A DNA stretch of 64,000 bases from JBCBSK01 sp965250105. GTDB taxonomy: Bacteria > Pseudomonadota > Alphaproteobacteria > Rhizobiales > Tepidamorphaceae. Positions 8,896 to 15,720 of the stretch are shown piece after piece. Below the pieces are notes generated by a model, which saw only the letters and a program-made list of their open reading frames with translations, was not told where the DNA came from and did not search any database. Each line of letters starts with the position of its first letter. The stretch's first letter is position 1. The DNA is taken from the NCBI GenBank assembly GCA_965250105.1, contig OZ252290.1, forward strand, positions 2,604,001 to 2,668,000, written 5' to 3'. The position numbers and the translations under genes are program-made.

Positions 8896-9627
8896 TCAGG
8901 CATCGACCTTCAACGAGATGCCAAACCGGTCGCGGAAGACCTGTTTCAGCCTGTCGAAAACCACCCCGACACGGATGACCCGAAATGTTGTGAAGTCGAT
9001 GATCGTGCTCGAGAGGCCCTCGGGATTGGCATATTTGGATAAGCCGTAATCGACATGGATGTCCGCGGCCTCGCGCACCGCCGGCTCGACGTCTTCGAGC
9101 CGGTATTTGCTGCCCTTGAGCGAGGTATTGGCCGAGGAGCCGAAAACCGGCAGTCCGGCAGCCCGGGCCTGACGGGCGATCTCATTATGGAACGCGCCCG
9201 CGTTCATCAACATGTCGAGCGTGCCGGCCTTGGTCGAATTGGCCATGACAAACGGATCGACCCTGGCGAAAAAATCGTGCGCCGCCCTGAACGGAGCCAC
9301 GACGGAAAAGGGCAGCCGATCCTGCTCGATAACCGTGCGGATCATTTGGCGCTTTTCGTCGGGAAGGATATGGATGTCGTCGCTCATGCCACAGTCGGAA
9401 AACATTCCGCTGGGTTTTTCGTAGCTGCGGTTCTTGGCGGCGAAGATACGACGGATCGCCTCTTCACGGTGACCGATCACCGCATAGGCCACATCCAGCG
9501 GAACGATCGCGACGCCGCCGCCATAGATCACATCGAGCACCTGAGCCACATCGCGCTCCAGCTGTTGATGCGGAATCGGATCGCCGGTGTTCCCAATGGC
9601 CGGTTCCGGCGCGATCAAAGTGGTCAT
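8896..9627 (-). CDS. YrdC/Sua5-like carbamoyl-adenylate enzyme, divergent paralogue 1
   Basis: A 243-residue protein with the YrdC fold: GGGVAIVPLDVAYAVIG at residues 36-52, a KxR nucleotide-binding motif in AAKNRSYEKP (Lys65, Arg67), FGSSANTSLKGSK near residue 165 and STIIDFT near the C-terminus. In TsaC/Sua5, which makes threonylcarbamoyl-AMP for tRNA t6A, the first motif is PTDTVYG; here it reads PLDVAYA. ATP/bicarbonate chemistry is probably kept but the amine substrate changed. It sits in a catabolic operon, 55 bp after a second paralogue, so housekeeping t6A synthesis is unlikely. What it makes or breaks is not known. Confidence 0.78.
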   Translation of the reverse strand: MTTLIAPEPAIGNTGDPIPHQQLERDVAQVLDVIYGGGVAIVPLDVAYAVIGHREEAIRRIFAAKNRSYEKPSGMFSDCGMSDDIHILPDEKRQMIRTVIEQDRLPFSVVAPFRAAHDFFARVDPFVMANSTKAGTLDMLMNAGAFHNEIARQARAAGLPVFGSSANTSLKGSKYRLEDVEPAVREAADIHVDYGLSKYANPEGLSSTIIDFTTFRVIRVGVVFDRLKQVFRDRFGISLKVDA

Positions 9628-9682
9628 GTCTCAGCACCTTCCTGGTCACGGCTCCGCCGGCACCTTTCGGCGATCGCGGGCG

Positions 9683-10390
9683 TCAGCTTCCAACAGCCTC
9701 GAGATGAACGGAGGCCGGCTTGAGCGTGATACCGAACGACCGCGCCGCGACATCCTCGATAAGCTCGCAACAAGAGCCGCGGCGCAGCACGCCCATGCTG
9801 CTCAAGTCGATCAGTGTCGATGAAGACCCATAGGGGTGGTATTTGCGCAGGCCGTAATCGATGACGGCATCGGCGATCGCGATGATCTCTGGCTCGATGT
9901 CCTCGACGCGGAATTTCGTGCCCTGCATCGAGCGGTTCGCCGATGAGCCGAACAAGGGCACAATCCGTTCGCGGCTGGCGGCGCAGATCGCGGCATGAAA
10001 TGGTCCGGCATTGAGCAACATGCACACGGTTTCGTTGTATACGCTGCGCTTGGCCGCCAGCGGATCGAGTGCTTTCAGCAAGGGGTGCGCGGTGTCGACC
10101 GGCGCGACGATCCCCAGCGGCAAATCGTGATCGATCACGATCGCTTCGATGAAATCGCGCTGCTCGGCGGACAGGATGAACAGCTCCCCGCAGGTTCGCA
10201 GATCGCCCAGCATGGCGTTGTATTTGGTCGGCGCGCGCTTCTTGGTGGCAAAGATGCGCTCCAGAGCCTCGCCCCGGCTGGCAATGAGCGAATAGCCAAC
10301 ATCCATGGGCATGACGGCAACGCCGCCATTGCCGACAACCTCGAGCGCCTGCCGGGCGTCCCCGTCGATATCGAGCCGTCCTGTCTTCAC
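9683..10390 (-). CDS. YrdC/Sua5-like carbamoyl-adenylate enzyme, divergent paralogue 2
   Basis: A 235-residue protein, first gene of the operon, probably starting at GTG (no strong ribosome site, so the start is uncertain). It shares with its neighbour the layout GGVAVMPMDVGYSLI, a KxR motif in ATKKRAPTKYN, LFGSSANRSMQGTKFRVEDIEP and STLIDLSSMGVLRRG. The usual PTDTVYG motif reads PMDVGYS. The two paralogues differ along their length but keep the same order of motifs, which suggests an old duplication and perhaps a heteromeric enzyme. The divergent LysR gene and a palindrome lie just upstream. Confidence 0.77.
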   Translation of the reverse strand: MKTGRLDIDGDARQALEVVGNGGVAVMPMDVGYSLIASRGEALERIFATKKRAPTKYNAMLGDLRTCGELFILSAEQRDFIEAIVIDHDLPLGIVAPVDTAHPLLKALDPLAAKRSVYNETVCMLLNAGPFHAAICAASRERIVPLFGSSANRSMQGTKFRVEDIEPEIIAIADAVIDYGLRKYHPYGSSSTLIDLSSMGVLRRGSCCELIEDVAARSFGITLKPASVHLEAVGS

Positions 10391-10456
10391 GCCTGTGCAA
10401 CCCCGCGCGTCAAAATGACCATTCGGACGAGGGTAATTGACCGCAACTCATAGATG

Positions 10457-10479
10457 TAATAGAATTTTCATAACTATTA
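10457..10479. promoter_or_regulatory. Inverted repeat between the TRAP/YrdC operon and lysR, probable LysR operator
   Basis: TAATAG-N11-CTATTA, a perfect 6-bp inverted repeat with an 11-nt spacer, in an AT-rich stretch of the 102-bp divergent intergenic region. Its position just upstream of the lysR start and its dyad geometry fit LysR-type autoregulatory sites. No experimental support. Confidence 0.45.
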
Positions 10480-10492
10480 ATTGGCAGGGATT

Positions 10493-11389
10493 ATGAAAGG
10501 CTACGAACGTCACCTGCGCGCCGCCGTTCTTTTGGAACAGAAGCGCAATTTCGGCCGTGCCGCCGATGCCTTCGGCATCAGCCAGCCCGCCTTCTCGGTG
10601 ATGATTTCCGATTTGGAGAAGCGCCTGGGCGTGCCGCTGTTTCACCGCACCACCCGAATGGTCGAGCCAACAGACTATGCCCGTGCGTTTCTCAACGATG
10701 TCGGTCGCACGCTGGAGGCTTTGGATGCCGCGACGCGCTCCATCGACGATGTCAAGGCGCTCAAGCGCGGCAAGGTGGTGGTCTCCTGCCTGTCATCCAT
10801 TTCGGCCCGGCTTATGCCGGCGGTTCTGCATCATTGCTGGTCGCGCCATCCCGATTTCGAGATTCAAATTCAAGACGAAGTCGCCACACGCTGTCTCGAT
10901 GCTCTGAAGGAGGGGACGGTGGACATGAGCGTGACCGCGGCCTTGCCGCTGCTGCCCGATTTTGAATCCGAGCCGCTCATGTCGGACCCGATCTATGTCG
11001 CCTTCGAGAAGACACATCGTTTCGCCACCATGCAGACGGTCCCGTGGAACGCGCTGGATGGAGAATCGATCGTCTTTTTGTCCACCCAAAGCGCCATGCA
11101 TGGCATGATCGCGCAGGTGCTGGAGCGTCATGGCGTGACCCCCAGCCGCCGCATCGAGGCATCGCATCTGGTGACGATCCATGGCATGACGGCCGCGGGC
11201 ATCGGCGTCTCCATTCTGCCCCGTCTGGCATTGCCCGCCCATCGCGGCGAAACGCTGCTGGCGCGGCCTCTGGTTGAACCGGATCTGGCCCGCATGATCC
11301 GTGTCAATTGGCGGCGCGACCGCCAAGTTACCCCGGCCGGCGCGGCGTTCCTGGACGCTCTGCGCGCGGTCGTGCCCGACATGGCCTAG
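10493..11389 (+). CDS. LysR-family transcriptional regulator
   Basis: A 298-residue regulator with an N-terminal winged helix (FGRAADAFGISQPAFSVMISDLEKR type, about residues 18-42) and a C-terminal substrate-binding domain from about residue 90 (KVVVSCLSSISARLMP onward). A TTG 12 bases upstream is an alternative start. It is transcribed away from the YrdC/hydrolase/TRAP operon, the standard arrangement for a LysR activator that senses the pathway substrate. It most probably controls that operon. Confidence 0.9.
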   Translation: MKGYERHLRAAVLLEQKRNFGRAADAFGISQPAFSVMISDLEKRLGVPLFHRTTRMVEPTDYARAFLNDVGRTLEALDAATRSIDDVKALKRGKVVVSCLSSISARLMPAVLHHCWSRHPDFEIQIQDEVATRCLDALKEGTVDMSVTAALPLLPDFESEPLMSDPIYVAFEKTHRFATMQTVPWNALDGESIVFLSTQSAMHGMIAQVLERHGVTPSRRIEASHLVTIHGMTAAGIGVSILPRLALPAHRGETLLARPLVEPDLARMIRVNWRRDRQVTPAGAAFLDALRAVVPDMA

Positions 11390-11673
11390 GTGAACGGTGA
11401 GGTATCGCGCCCACGTGACCTGATCGTCGGTTAGGCCCTCGTCGCGCTGTTAGATTTGCATCTGTTGCGATTGGCCTGCGATTTCTGAACAGCTAGACGT
11501 GCCAAACGCTGCCGCTTGAACGTGAATGAGGCTGGAGCACATCCAGTGAACCTTGATCTGCTGGATATTCTATAAAACATTGATTTTAAAAAGCTTCGAG
11601 CGCGAAATCGATTCCCGCTCTTGCTGGAATTTCTCTAGGAAGCGGGGCCGGGCGGTGGCCTACGGATCGGGTT

Positions 11674-11706
11674 GGGCGGCCGATGCCGTCAAGACATCGG
11701 CCGCCC
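11674..11706. terminator. Perfect 12-bp hairpin, possible bidirectional terminator
   Basis: GGGCGGCCGATG, a 9-nt loop, then CATCGGCCGCCC. It lies between the convergent lysR gene (ends 11389) and the minus-strand HTH gene (ends 11783). There is no T-run on either side, so it is either a Rho-assisted terminator or an mRNA 3' stabiliser. The rest of 11390-11782 shows no convincing gene. Confidence 0.5.
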
Positions 11707-11782
11707 GGTCACCACCGGACACAGGCTGGGGTCGTGCCGGCTGGTGAGGCTCTGTTTCCGCCCTTGAACGCGATCGCCGCGC

Positions 11783-12085
11783 TCACGCCCGCTCCGCGCA
11801 GCGGGGCGGTTCGGCGATGGCGAAACCTTCCATGCGGTAGCGCCGGATCTTGTTGCGCAGGGTGCGCAGCGAGATGCCAAGGATACGGGCGGCGCGCGTC
11901 CGGTTGCCGGCGCACATGGTCAGGGTCTGCAGGACGAGACCGCGCTCGACCTCGGCCACCGTATAGCCGGCCAGGATTGGAAAAGAGATTTCCGGCGGGC
12001 GTGCGTTGGCCGCGCCGACTGGCGCGGGCTTTGTCTCAACCACCCGTCTATTGACCCGTTCGAAGCTGTCGGCGGTGATCGTCAC
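11783..12085 (-). CDS. Stand-alone Fis-type helix-turn-helix protein (FlbD C-terminus-like)
   Basis: A 100-residue protein, apparently with a GTG start. Residues about 40-90 are a Fis-family DNA-binding domain: YTVAEVERGLVLQTLTMC, then GNRTRAARILGISLRTLRNK. This is very like the C-terminal DNA-binding domain of FlbD-type flagellar NtrC-class activators. The receiver and AAA+ sigma-54 domains of such activators are absent, and nothing resembling them is encoded nearby. It could be a small nucleoid or competitor DNA-binding protein, or the surviving end of a longer activator. No flagellar assembly genes are adjacent. Confidence 0.72.
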   Translation of the reverse strand: MTITADSFERVNRRVVETKPAPVGAANARPPEISFPILAGYTVAEVERGLVLQTLTMCAGNRTRAARILGISLRTLRNKIRRYRMEGFAIAEPPRCAERA

Positions 12086-12224
12086 GATGGAGCCCGGCGG
12101 CCTCTCTGATTGTCATGGAACAATCACTACGCGCGCGCGTGTCTGTCTACTGCTAGGCCACAATACTGAAATCACGGCATGAAATAGGCGCGGCATCCGT
12201 TTTCGCGGAGCCGGTTATCGCGAG

Positions 12225-12384
12225 CTAGCGGGTCGTTGACAAAAGGGCTTGCAATCGTCGCTCATCGGTCGAGACGCTCGCTTCGGTCGCCCTCAGGATG
12301 AGGACATCAAACTCTTGGCCCTCACCCTGAGGAGGCCCGAAGGGCCGTCTCGAAGGGGCAAGCCCCTTATCAACAGCCTGCTAG
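12225..12384 (-). repeat. MITE-like palindromic repeat, copy B (inverted relative to copies A and C)
   Basis: The best preserved copy, 160 bp. Its ends are imperfect terminal inverted repeats of about 27 bp: CTAGCGGGTCGTTGAC at the left and CTAGCAGGCTGTTGAT at the right read on the other strand, both continuing to GGGCTTGC, and both beginning with CTAG. The centre folds on GTCGAGACG / CGTCTCGAA arms. It lies between the small HTH gene and the TIGR03032-like gene. Confidence 0.78.
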
Positions 12385-12428
12385 AGCAGTTCCGGCGACA
12401 GGGCGAGCCGGAGGTCACTCGACGTTCT

Positions 12429-13646
12429 CTAATCGGCCGTCTCGATGGTGATGAGGGTTTCGGTGTCGGGCGTTCCGGGCGACAGCGCCATCGGCGTGGC
12501 GCAGCCCGGCAGTATCTCGACATCATAGAGTTCGCCGACATCGCCATCGATGCGGAACCAGTCGACGCAGGCGCCGGTTGTCAGATCGATGATCTGCACC
12601 CCGCACCAGGGCTCGGAATCGGCGGCCCGCAGCCTGTCGTCGAGCGACAGCCCCTCGAACCTTTTATAGCGCGGTTTCGACAGCCCGACGAAGGCATGAT
12701 TGTCGCGCAGCGCCAGGCCGCGCACAAAGCCGGGGCAGAACACGCGCGGCTCGAAACGGCCGGTACCGGATCGCCCGGCGACGACGCCGAGCTCGCCGGT
12801 GCCCGAGTTCAGGACCCACAGCTCGCCTTTGTGCAGGCGCGGCGAATGGGGCATGGACAGCCCCTCGCAAATGATTGCGTCGCGCGCCACATCGATGACG
12901 ACGCCGCCATCGGCGCGCCGGTCGCGCCAGCCATCGATCGTGTTCGAGCGCGAGATGGCCGTGACATAAGCCGGCTTGTCGTCGGCCATGGCCAGCCCGT
13001 TCAGATGGCAGCGATCCTCGTCGACCAGGGCGGTGATGAATCCCGGTCGCCACACCGGCCTGAAGGAATGGCGGTCCGACAATGTCGCCAGGCAGTTGTA
13101 GCGCGTATTGACGAAGACGATGGTGCCGTCGTCGCGAAGACCCACGTCATGGGCATCGAGCTGGCCGGTCAGATGGATGGCGCGCGGCACGAAACAGGCA
13201 TCGAAGGTATGATTGACGCGCTGGTCGGCGGCCAGCACGTTTTCGAAGCGGATGATCTGGCCGCGCCCGGCGAGAACCAGGCGCCCTTTGCCGTCGGCCG
13301 CGAGCCCCATCGGCTTGGGCATGGCTGACTGGTGTAGATGGGCGCCGCCATTCGGGTTGCGCCCGATCATATAGAGAGAGCCGGACTGATAGGACGAAAA
13401 GGCCAGCGAGACGCCGAGCCGCGCGAGCCTGTCGACGAGGCCGGGGGACAGCGAATAGTCGACCTTCTGCGCGGTGCCGGTATCGGTCGCGGCCTGTGTT
13501 TGGGGCGCGTCCACCTCGGCCGTTTCGGTCCGTGCGGATCCGGGTCGGCTCGCGCCGGCATCTGGCCGCGGCGTCGGGTCTTTTCGCTGGGTATCGTCGG
13601 CCGGGGTGCCAGTCATGGGGTCACGCATCGGGTGCTTGTTTCGCAT
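12429..13646 (-). CDS. TIGR03032-family protein
   Basis: A protein of about 405 residues. The first ~85 residues are low-complexity and hydrophilic. The rest matches the TIGR03032 (DUF4915-like) family pattern: LAFSSYQSGSLYMIGRNPNG, then NVLAADQRVNHTFDACFVPR, HDVGLRDDGTIVFVNTRYNC, HLNGLAMADDKPAYVTA and PHSPRLHKGELWVLNSGTGE. The alternation of beta-rich segments suggests a propeller fold. The function of the family is unknown. Several ATG codons near the start (13646, 13628, 13616) make the N-terminus uncertain. No signal peptide is evident and no neighbour clearly shares its pathway. Confidence 0.8.
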   Translation of the reverse strand: MRNKHPMRDPMTGTPADDTQRKDPTPRPDAGASRPGSARTETAEVDAPQTQAATDTGTAQKVDYSLSPGLVDRLARLGVSLAFSSYQSGSLYMIGRNPNGGAHLHQSAMPKPMGLAADGKGRLVLAGRGQIIRFENVLAADQRVNHTFDACFVPRAIHLTGQLDAHDVGLRDDGTIVFVNTRYNCLATLSDRHSFRPVWRPGFITALVDEDRCHLNGLAMADDKPAYVTAISRSNTIDGWRDRRADGGVVIDVARDAIICEGLSMPHSPRLHKGELWVLNSGTGELGVVAGRSGTGRFEPRVFCPGFVRGLALRDNHAFVGLSKPRYKRFEGLSLDDRLRAADSEPWCGVQIIDLTTGACVDWFRIDGDVGELYDVEILPGCATPMALSPGTPDTETLITIETAD

Positions 13647-13686
13647 CCTGGGCAATGTCGCCGGATCCGTCGATCTTGAGCCGATA

Positions 13687-14307
13687 TCAGCTCGTGCTCA
13701 AGGCGACGAGCCGGTTCCAGGCGTCGACGAAGCCATCGAGGAGCACGGTGAGGCGCAAGGGAGCGTCGGCGTCATTGCCATTGGGCACCATGACCGCGAA
13801 GACGCTGTCGCGGGCGGCGAGCTGGTTGATGAGCTCGGTCGACACGTCGGCGGTCACGATGCAGCCGGCGGGCAGGCAGGTCTCGAAAGGCGCCGTGATA
13901 AGGGTCCGCTCCGCATCGGCAAGCGCGAAGCCCTGCGCCAGATCGAGGCCGAAGGGCGTGACCGCTGTCAGCCGTATGCCGCCACGCTCGGCCGTCCGGC
14001 TCAGCACGATCAACAGGACGCGTTCGCGCGTCTCCTGGCTCACTTGCTCCTGGCGCATGCGGCAGCTGCGCGCGGGCGGCGTATCCGTGCCCTCGGTCGT
14101 GGGCGTTTCACAGCGCACGACCCAGCTGCCATAGCTCTCGCTCAGCGATGACGGGACAGCGTCCTGGGCGATAGCCGGCGGCGCGAGGAAGGCGGTGAGA
14201 ATTATAATGCCGGCTAATAGAATTGGTGTGATGATCAATCGAGACCGATTGCCGGCCGAAAACCTCCGCTTAGCCGGCTTTCTCGCTCGGTATGACCTCG
14301 TAAGCAT
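13687..14307 (-). CDS. Invasion-associated locus B (IalB) family protein
   Basis: A 206-residue exported protein with a basic N-terminus, one hydrophobic signal or anchor segment (about residues 24-46, ending near PPAIAQDA) and an IalB-like domain. The family marks are YGSWVVRCE, a following CRMRQEQ, and a late CLPAGCIV pair of cysteines. In Bartonella IalB affects erythrocyte invasion, but most alphaproteobacterial members are periplasmic or outer-membrane proteins of unknown role. It is 41 bp upstream of the TIGR03032-like gene on the same strand. Confidence 0.82.
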   Translation of the reverse strand: MLTRSYRARKPAKRRFSAGNRSRLIITPILLAGIIILTAFLAPPAIAQDAVPSSLSESYGSWVVRCETPTTEGTDTPPARSCRMRQEQVSQETRERVLLIVLSRTAERGGIRLTAVTPFGLDLAQGFALADAERTLITAPFETCLPAGCIVTADVSTELINQLAARDSVFAVMVPNGNDADAPLRLTVLLDGFVDAWNRLVALSTS

Positions 14308-14484
14308 GTGACTTGAATCTCGGTTGGGGAGAAGTGGCTTTTACACTAGAGGCATATGTCTTGTCTTGGCCATGGCCCGCAACGGGCGGCGATGGCGCCT
14401 GCCCGGGCGTCATTATGCTATGCGAGCCAAACAAAAAATCATCCACGGGGGATGATTTTAAGCCTGGTGCATTTCCCGGATAGT

Positions 14485-14994
14485 CTAGTTCTTTATGTTC
14501 TTGGAGATGCTGTATCCGGACAGGTAGCCGAAAATTTCGCCCCACATCGGCCAGTTGGTCACGATGAATTTTCCGTCGACGCGTGCAATGAACCCCATCT
14601 TTTCGAGATTTATCAGCCTTCGCCTTGACGTTTCCCGGGATATGGAGAGCAAGCCGCTGACGAGTTTTATGCTTGCCGGCCTCAATCCATAGAATCGATA
14701 GCTATCTTCATTCCCAGGGACGGATTTGTCATTGTATCCGTTTATGTTGTGCAGGCCGACCGTTGCAAATATTATAATTGAAATTATATCCGTGTTGTTC
14801 TTGGCGATGAATTTGCTGAGATAGCCGATTTTGATATAAGCCTTTCGTATATCTATATAGGATCTGTCATTTATGTTCAGATTGGTGATCTGCTCGATTG
14901 CTTCGATTTTGCGATCGGAGCTGCCCATGTCGCTTGGCCTGCCGTGCCGGTGAAAGTCGAACGAGCCCGGATTGTGGTGAGGGCGATGATTCAT
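14485..14994 (-). CDS. AT-rich winged-helix putative regulator
   Basis: A 169-residue protein with a good ribosome site (GGGGAGCACT before ATG). It is rich in Ile, Asn and Lys and much lower in GC than its neighbours, which suggests transfer. A likely winged helix lies near residues 105-150: ASIKLVSGLLSISRETSRRR followed by LINLEKMGFIARVDGKFIV, the latter reading like helix plus wing. I do not recognise the family. It is the nearest regulator-like gene to the autotransporter at 15721, from which it is divergently oriented, so it may control it. Confidence 0.65.
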   Translation of the reverse strand: MNHRPHHNPGSFDFHRHGRPSDMGSSDRKIEAIEQITNLNINDRSYIDIRKAYIKIGYLSKFIAKNNTDIISIIIFATVGLHNINGYNDKSVPGNEDSYRFYGLRPASIKLVSGLLSISRETSRRRLINLEKMGFIARVDGKFIVTNWPMWGEIFGYLSGYSISKNIKN

Positions 14995-15720
14995 AGTGCT
15001 CCCCTAAGGATTTCGTATATCAACTCAAAATGAGATCTTCATATTGAATCATGCGACTATAGTTCAGTCTATATTTTTGACCCAATTGTTGTTTTTTGGC
15101 TCGAAATGGGTCTAATGTTTAGAACTATAGATCATTAACCAATAATTTACTGATAATTACAGGATGGAAGATTTGAAATATATCTCATAGCATTTTTCAT
15201 TTCAGGTGACCGGTGGTGGGAAAATGAAATAAAATGCCGGCCATCCTGGTTTTCCTTCTAGGCGAGCGCCTTTTGTCGACCCGCATATCGGGAAGCACGG
15301 TCAGGCGGTTCAAAATTCAAGCGTCAAGAGTCGCGCGTTTTTCAAAGGGTTGTACAGGCTGACAGGCGCTGAATTTCAGACGCGCCGTACTGCTCCGCCA
15401 CGATGTGCCCCAACCCGACAGCGGCCGATCGCCACCCGCGATGGCCTTTCTCCCTCATCGGCTCGAGAGCCGTTCTGATTGGTACGCGAGGCTTCAGCGC
15501 GGCGCCGGGAACCGGTTTTTGCTGGTCACGGCTTGCGTGCAGGAGTTGTGCCATGATGCCTTGATCGTGGCTTTCGGCCTGTTTTTGGGTGGGCCGTTCA
15601 AATCGGGCGTCACACCCATTTTATGCCATGATTTCAATATTATGGCCTGGAAGTAGACAGTCATGGGGACTTGGCTAGTGCTGGTTGGACCGCAACCAAA
15701 AGCACTGTCGGGGGTCCACC
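14995..15720. other. Intergenic region upstream of the autotransporter
   Basis: About 725 bp between two divergent genes. The first ~240 bp are AT-rich and suited to promoters. From about 15340 the composition returns to GC-rich, with overlapping open frames on both strands (15342-15554 and 15405-15656) that have no recognisable domain and look like chance frames or a remnant. No convincing gene or RNA was found. Confidence 0.5.

Noticed and set aside
11553..11747. 64-codon frame after lysR
   Set aside because: It runs into the 12-bp hairpin and has no family features.
12429..13328. Long plus-strand open frame of about 359 codons opposite the TIGR03032-like gene
   Set aside because: High-GC antisense shadow; no domain, and the minus-strand frame has clear family motifs.
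14356..14628. Small frames on both strands between the IalB and AT-rich HTH genes
   Set aside because: They overlap the better supported HTH gene or lack ribosome sites and domains.
15342..15656. Overlapping open frames on both strands upstream of the autotransporter, possibly an old insertion remnant
   Set aside because: No transposase or other domain motif could be recognised and neither has a good ribosome site.
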